From assembly GCA_903854455.1 (NCBI GenBank), contig CAINWJ010000056.1, positions 1 through 14,859 of the forward strand: DNA of 14,859 bases, given 5' to 3'. The DNA comes from Candidatus Peribacteria bacterium. Its GTDB lineage: Bacteria; Patescibacteriota; Gracilibacteria; Peribacterales; Peribacteraceae. The position numbers and the translations under genes are program-made. The notes beneath the pieces are model-generated. The model worked only from the letters and a program-made list of their open reading frames with translations, did no database searches and had not been told where the DNA came from. Positions 11,893 through 14,859 of this stretch are shown one piece after another; the stretch's first letter is position 1; the number at the start of each line of letters is the position of its first letter.

Positions 11893-14859
11893 GTGACTTC
11901 TGATAATTCAGAGCCGGCTTTAGACGCGGAAGGAACTCAAATTGCCTCAACAACCGAGACATTACCGGACTTGCTTTGGAATATTGATGACACCGATGGA
12001 GTCACCGAACGCATGTCAGCACTGATAAATGCGCGCATCTGGCAAGCATTAGATCCACACGGCAATCTCAAAGAAATTCCAGCAACAGACCTGGAAAGAT
12101 TCAGGCGATTCTTGGTACAAGTGGAAGGTGCTGTGGCAAGTGGAAATAAAGTGATAAAAACTGCGAAAACGCAGAATGAATTAGTTCAAAGAGCTGCAAC
12201 AGTAAGAGCGGCAATACTACAGATGCAAAATGCAATTACGGGACTCTGTAGTACCGAGCAAACCAAAGGAGGGAACAGTGCTGTAATGCAAGCAATATCG
12301 GCAGTTTCAGGAGCGATGTCTGCAAAAATTGATTTGACTACATTGGCAGACGACGACGCTTTGCTGAAAGTATTAGAAGATATGCCGGACAATCCGCTGG
12401 ATCCTGGACGGTTCTTCATCGAACAGAAGAAAGATGTGACGATTAACACTGAATTCAACGCAGGCGATCCGAAGGATATTTGGCAGAAAACCCTGGATAA
12501 AAATGGCGTTCGAAAATTTGTTGAAATCCCCGTAGTACGACAATCATGGAGTGACGATGAACTATTTAGGAATGATCCACTTCCGCGCTACTGCTATTCC
12601 GTTCACTCTTCCCCGGAAGGAATTATCAAATGCTGGGAAAAACATATACCCAATTTGATGACTGTTTATTCTGCTTGGAAAGCACAATGTCAGGAGGGTA
12701 AGACAGCAGCAGTAAAAGTGGGATCCAATAGACCGAAGTTGCAGAAAGCGATCGAGGGGAAGAATCAGGATGAAATCTTGGACATCATTGAACAATCATT
12801 GAGAGATTGGTTAGAGGAAACAGTCAAAAATCAAATGCTGAGAAAAACATTCCTTCCCGTAAAAGCCATCTGGAGCAGCGCAAAAGAAATCATCATTCAA
12901 GGCCTGAAAGAAAAGCTGAAAGAATGGCTTGAAATAATAGACAGACCAAAACCTAATTTCGATGGTGCCATCGATGCCTTTGGACAAGAGGCATTCGGTT
13001 ATACAGAACCCGTTTTGTTAACATTCGATGCAAAAAATCTCGGCAATAATGCCATCACGTTCTTCAGATCTGCCGCCGAGCCAGTCGACTCAATCTCCGA
13101 ATATCTCATCGAACGAAACTACCTTACGGCAAACTCTGACAACTCTTTCGCGCCTGGAGTTGCGAAACAATTCGCTTCTGAAATTGACAAAATGAGAATC
13201 CCAAAGATGACATTGAACGAGGTCAACGATTATGCAATTCCTGCATTGGAACAGAAAATCGCTGCCGATATTTCGGAGCTCACACCGACCTCACCACTGA
13301 CATTTGAAAGTCTGGATGCATACACCCGCTTCTGGAAAATGATACTGGCACAATTGATTGATACAATCACAAAATTTGATTTTCCGTCACTGCCGTCTGA
13401 TGTTCTCATAAAACTCAAAAACGCCGCCGGTCGGCATGTTGCCCGAACCATCCGTGCAGAAACACTGCGCGTCTCCGTCGCCACGACACTACCTGACAAA
13501 GGTCAGTATGAAGATGAGCTTCAAAATCTCTATCCCGTGCCGGTTCCTGCTAACCCGCCCCCACCGGAGCAGAGACCTGTTCCGGCAAATACACTTGTGA
13601 CTGTTCGACATCTTTCCAGCTGGTGGGACAACCTGCTCAGCGATGTGTTTAATCGCCTCGTAGTTACCGTGGAAAATGAAGATACTTCTCCCTACAAGCC
13701 CGCCTACTACAAAGCTTCTGTTCGAGAGGCGCTCGGAACTCTTCAACGAGCAACTAATGGCACAGAATTCCCGTCCTCTCGAGAATCAACTCAGGAATGG
13801 ATCGCCGCGGTTCGGAAGTATATCCAGGAACTACCTGACACTCTGGAAATCGATGGCGCTTCTATCATCATTCCAAGCGGCGTTCGGACACACATGGAAA
13901 AGCAACTGACACTACTGGAACAAGATTTAAGTAGCCTGGAATGGATGAAGGCATCAAACATTGCGATCCAGACGAATGGACCATCCAGATTTCCAATAAA
14001 TTACCGCCAGAAAACAACGACCATACTTTCACCTGTATCGATTTCTCGACAATTGGCAACTATTGATTCTGCACGCAATGCTCCTGCAACAACCAAAATA
14101 AGTGTCGTAAAACGAAACGCTGAACATGGAAAGAAATTAACAAAAAATGAAATGGGGAATTTCCTGGTAATGGCGAAAAATAATACGATTGTCAGTATCG
14201 CTACACAAACTAAACAAAGTCCACAAACCGTACTAGGGCAGGTTGGAAATTGGTTTGATGTCACCATCGACACCATACTGCACAACGTTCCGGCTGTTCT
14301 CACACACGACAATTACGCGGAACAGAAATGGCTGGCAGGACCGATGTTGGCTGTATCAGAACGAATCAATGCTGCGGGACTTTCACCGGAAATGTATCGT
14401 ACCATCCAAGGAGAAGGCATCCCCTTGATCGAATCCACCGAGGGCTCCCGCGTCATAAGCTTTGCCTGGGAGAAAGAAATGCAGGAGCTCTGCGGAGTGT
14501 TACAGGAAATGCTGGGAATCAAAACAGTCAGGAAAAAACTTATAGTAGACATGGTGAGACATCTGATTCAGCCACCCCCAGATCAGGAGCCACCTGAGAA
14601 TGTCACGAAGAACGGAAGCTCAAAGTCGGAATGTCTTCAACAATGGTCCGCACTCATGAAACTACATGAGGAATTGAGCAATGCTTTACCAGATGAACTG
14701 GACATTCACCTTGCGCGAAGATACTGGGAAGTATCACATAGGATCAGTGCAGAATTATTGAATGCCGTCACCATTCCTCCAGACATCCTAGAGGAATTGC
14801 AATTACAACAAGCAAAGGCAATTTTGTGGATGGAAAGTAATCTTGCAGAATTGTTCGGA
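11893..14859 (+). CDS. Very long protein of unknown function (3' end beyond window)
   Basis: The frame is open from GTG 11893 to the last base, 989 codons without a stop, so the full protein is longer than 989 residues. The GTG is chosen because the promoter sits directly before it; ATG 12013 would be an alternative. I recognise no domain, nucleotide-binding motif, signal peptide or membrane helix. The sequence is mixed charged and looks mainly alpha-helical and cytosolic. A proline-rich linker (547-566, YPVPVPANPPPPEQRPVPAN) and a second one (893-902, QPPPDQEPPE) divide it into at least three folded regions. Two similar stretches, HLSSWWDNLLSDVF (573-586) and QVGNWFDVTIDTIL (783-796), hint at an internal repeat. 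G+C is about 38-45% in the first kilobase but about 53% near 13501-13560, so composition is uneven. Its position after a tRNA-end copy suggests island cargo. Confidence 0.8.
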   Translation, partial: MTSDNSEPALDAEGTQIASTTETLPDLLWNIDDTDGVTERMSALINARIWQALDPHGNLKEIPATDLERFRRFLVQVEGAVASGNKVIKTAKTQNELVQRAATVRAAILQMQNAITGLCSTEQTKGGNSAVMQAISAVSGAMSAKIDLTTLADDDALLKVLEDMPDNPLDPGRFFIEQKKDVTINTEFNAGDPKDIWQKTLDKNGVRKFVEIPVVRQSWSDDELFRNDPLPRYCYSVHSSPEGIIKCWEKHIPNLMTVYSAWKAQCQEGKTAAVKVGSNRPKLQKAIEGKNQDEILDIIEQSLRDWLEETVKNQMLRKTFLPVKAIWSSAKEIIIQGLKEKLKEWLEIIDRPKPNFDGAIDAFGQEAFGYTEPVLLTFDAKNLGNNAITFFRSAAEPVDSISEYLIERNYLTANSDNSFAPGVAKQFASEIDKMRIPKMTLNEVNDYAIPALEQKIAADISELTPTSPLTFESLDAYTRFWKMILAQLIDTITKFDFPSLPSDVLIKLKNAAGRHVARTIRAETLRVSVATTLPDKGQYEDELQNLYPVPVPANPPPPEQRPVPANTLVTVRHLSSWWDNLLSDVFNRLVVTVENEDTSPYKPAYYKASVREALGTLQRATNGTEFPSSRESTQEWIAAVRKYIQELPDTLEIDGASIIIPSGVRTHMEKQLTLLEQDLSSLEWMKASNIAIQTNGPSRFPINYRQKTTTILSPVSISRQLATIDSARNAPATTKISVVKRNAEHGKKLTKNEMGNFLVMAKNNTIVSIATQTKQSPQTVLGQVGNWFDVTIDTILHNVPAVLTHDNYAEQKWLAGPMLAVSERINAAGLSPEMYRTIQGEGIPLIESTEGSRVISFAWEKEMQELCGVLQEMLGIKTVRKKLIVDMVRHLIQPPPDQEPPENVTKNGSSKSECLQQWSALMKLHEELSNALPDELDIHLARRYWEVSHRISAELLNAVTIPPDILEELQLQQAKAILWMESNLAELFG

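Overview
The window reads as a compact bacterial chromosome segment that uses the standard stop codons; rplK and rplA both end in TGA. The base composition is two-part. The ruvB and ABC-ATPase coding regions are about 57% G+C in 60-base spot counts, while everything right of the tRNA-Gly pair (after 10760) is mostly about 38-45%. There is no ribosomal RNA or marker set that names the organism. An uncultivated Patescibacteria/CPR-type lineage, for example Peribacteria/Peregrinibacteria, is a plausible but unproven guess. It rests on the heptamer repeat arrays, the style of the secreted protein and the loose ribosomal gene order.

Left part (1-5037): the 3' portion of a family-4-type glycosyltransferase carrying two heptamer tandem repeats inside its coding sequence; a palindrome-rich intergenic region; a minus-strand pair, ruvB then a small EamA/DMT membrane protein; a plus-strand membrane-anchored protein of unknown function; a G-rich hairpin; rplK (uL11) with a clear promoter and a terminator; and a five-helix membrane protein.

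Middle part (5035-10388): a secreted beta-rich protein (minus), rplA (uL1) separated from rplK by two unrelated genes, a SAM-dependent methyltransferase, an ArsP/COG0701-type permease (minus), and a DrrA/DrrB-type ABC exporter with its ATPase upstream of its permease (minus). Three intergenic gaps here hold inverted clusters of 7-base tandem repeats (TTGGTCA-like and GTAGAAT/ACATTTT-like).

Right part (10389-14859): two tRNA-Gly genes on opposite strands (CCC minus, GCC plus), both encoding CCA. The 20-base 3' end of tRNA-Gly(GCC) recurs with two mismatches 1.1 kb downstream. Between the copies lies one low-GC gene for a membrane protein with a DUF3592-like middle domain. Immediately after the second copy is a promoter and a very long open frame (at least 989 codons, running off the window) for a protein I do not recognise. 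This looks like a tRNA-associated island, possibly two modules side by side, although no integrase is visible.

A theme across the whole window is that none of the gene starts has a visible Shine-Dalgarno sequence, and several have a TANNNT -10-like box exactly 6 bases before the start codon. That suggests leaderless transcripts are common in this organism.
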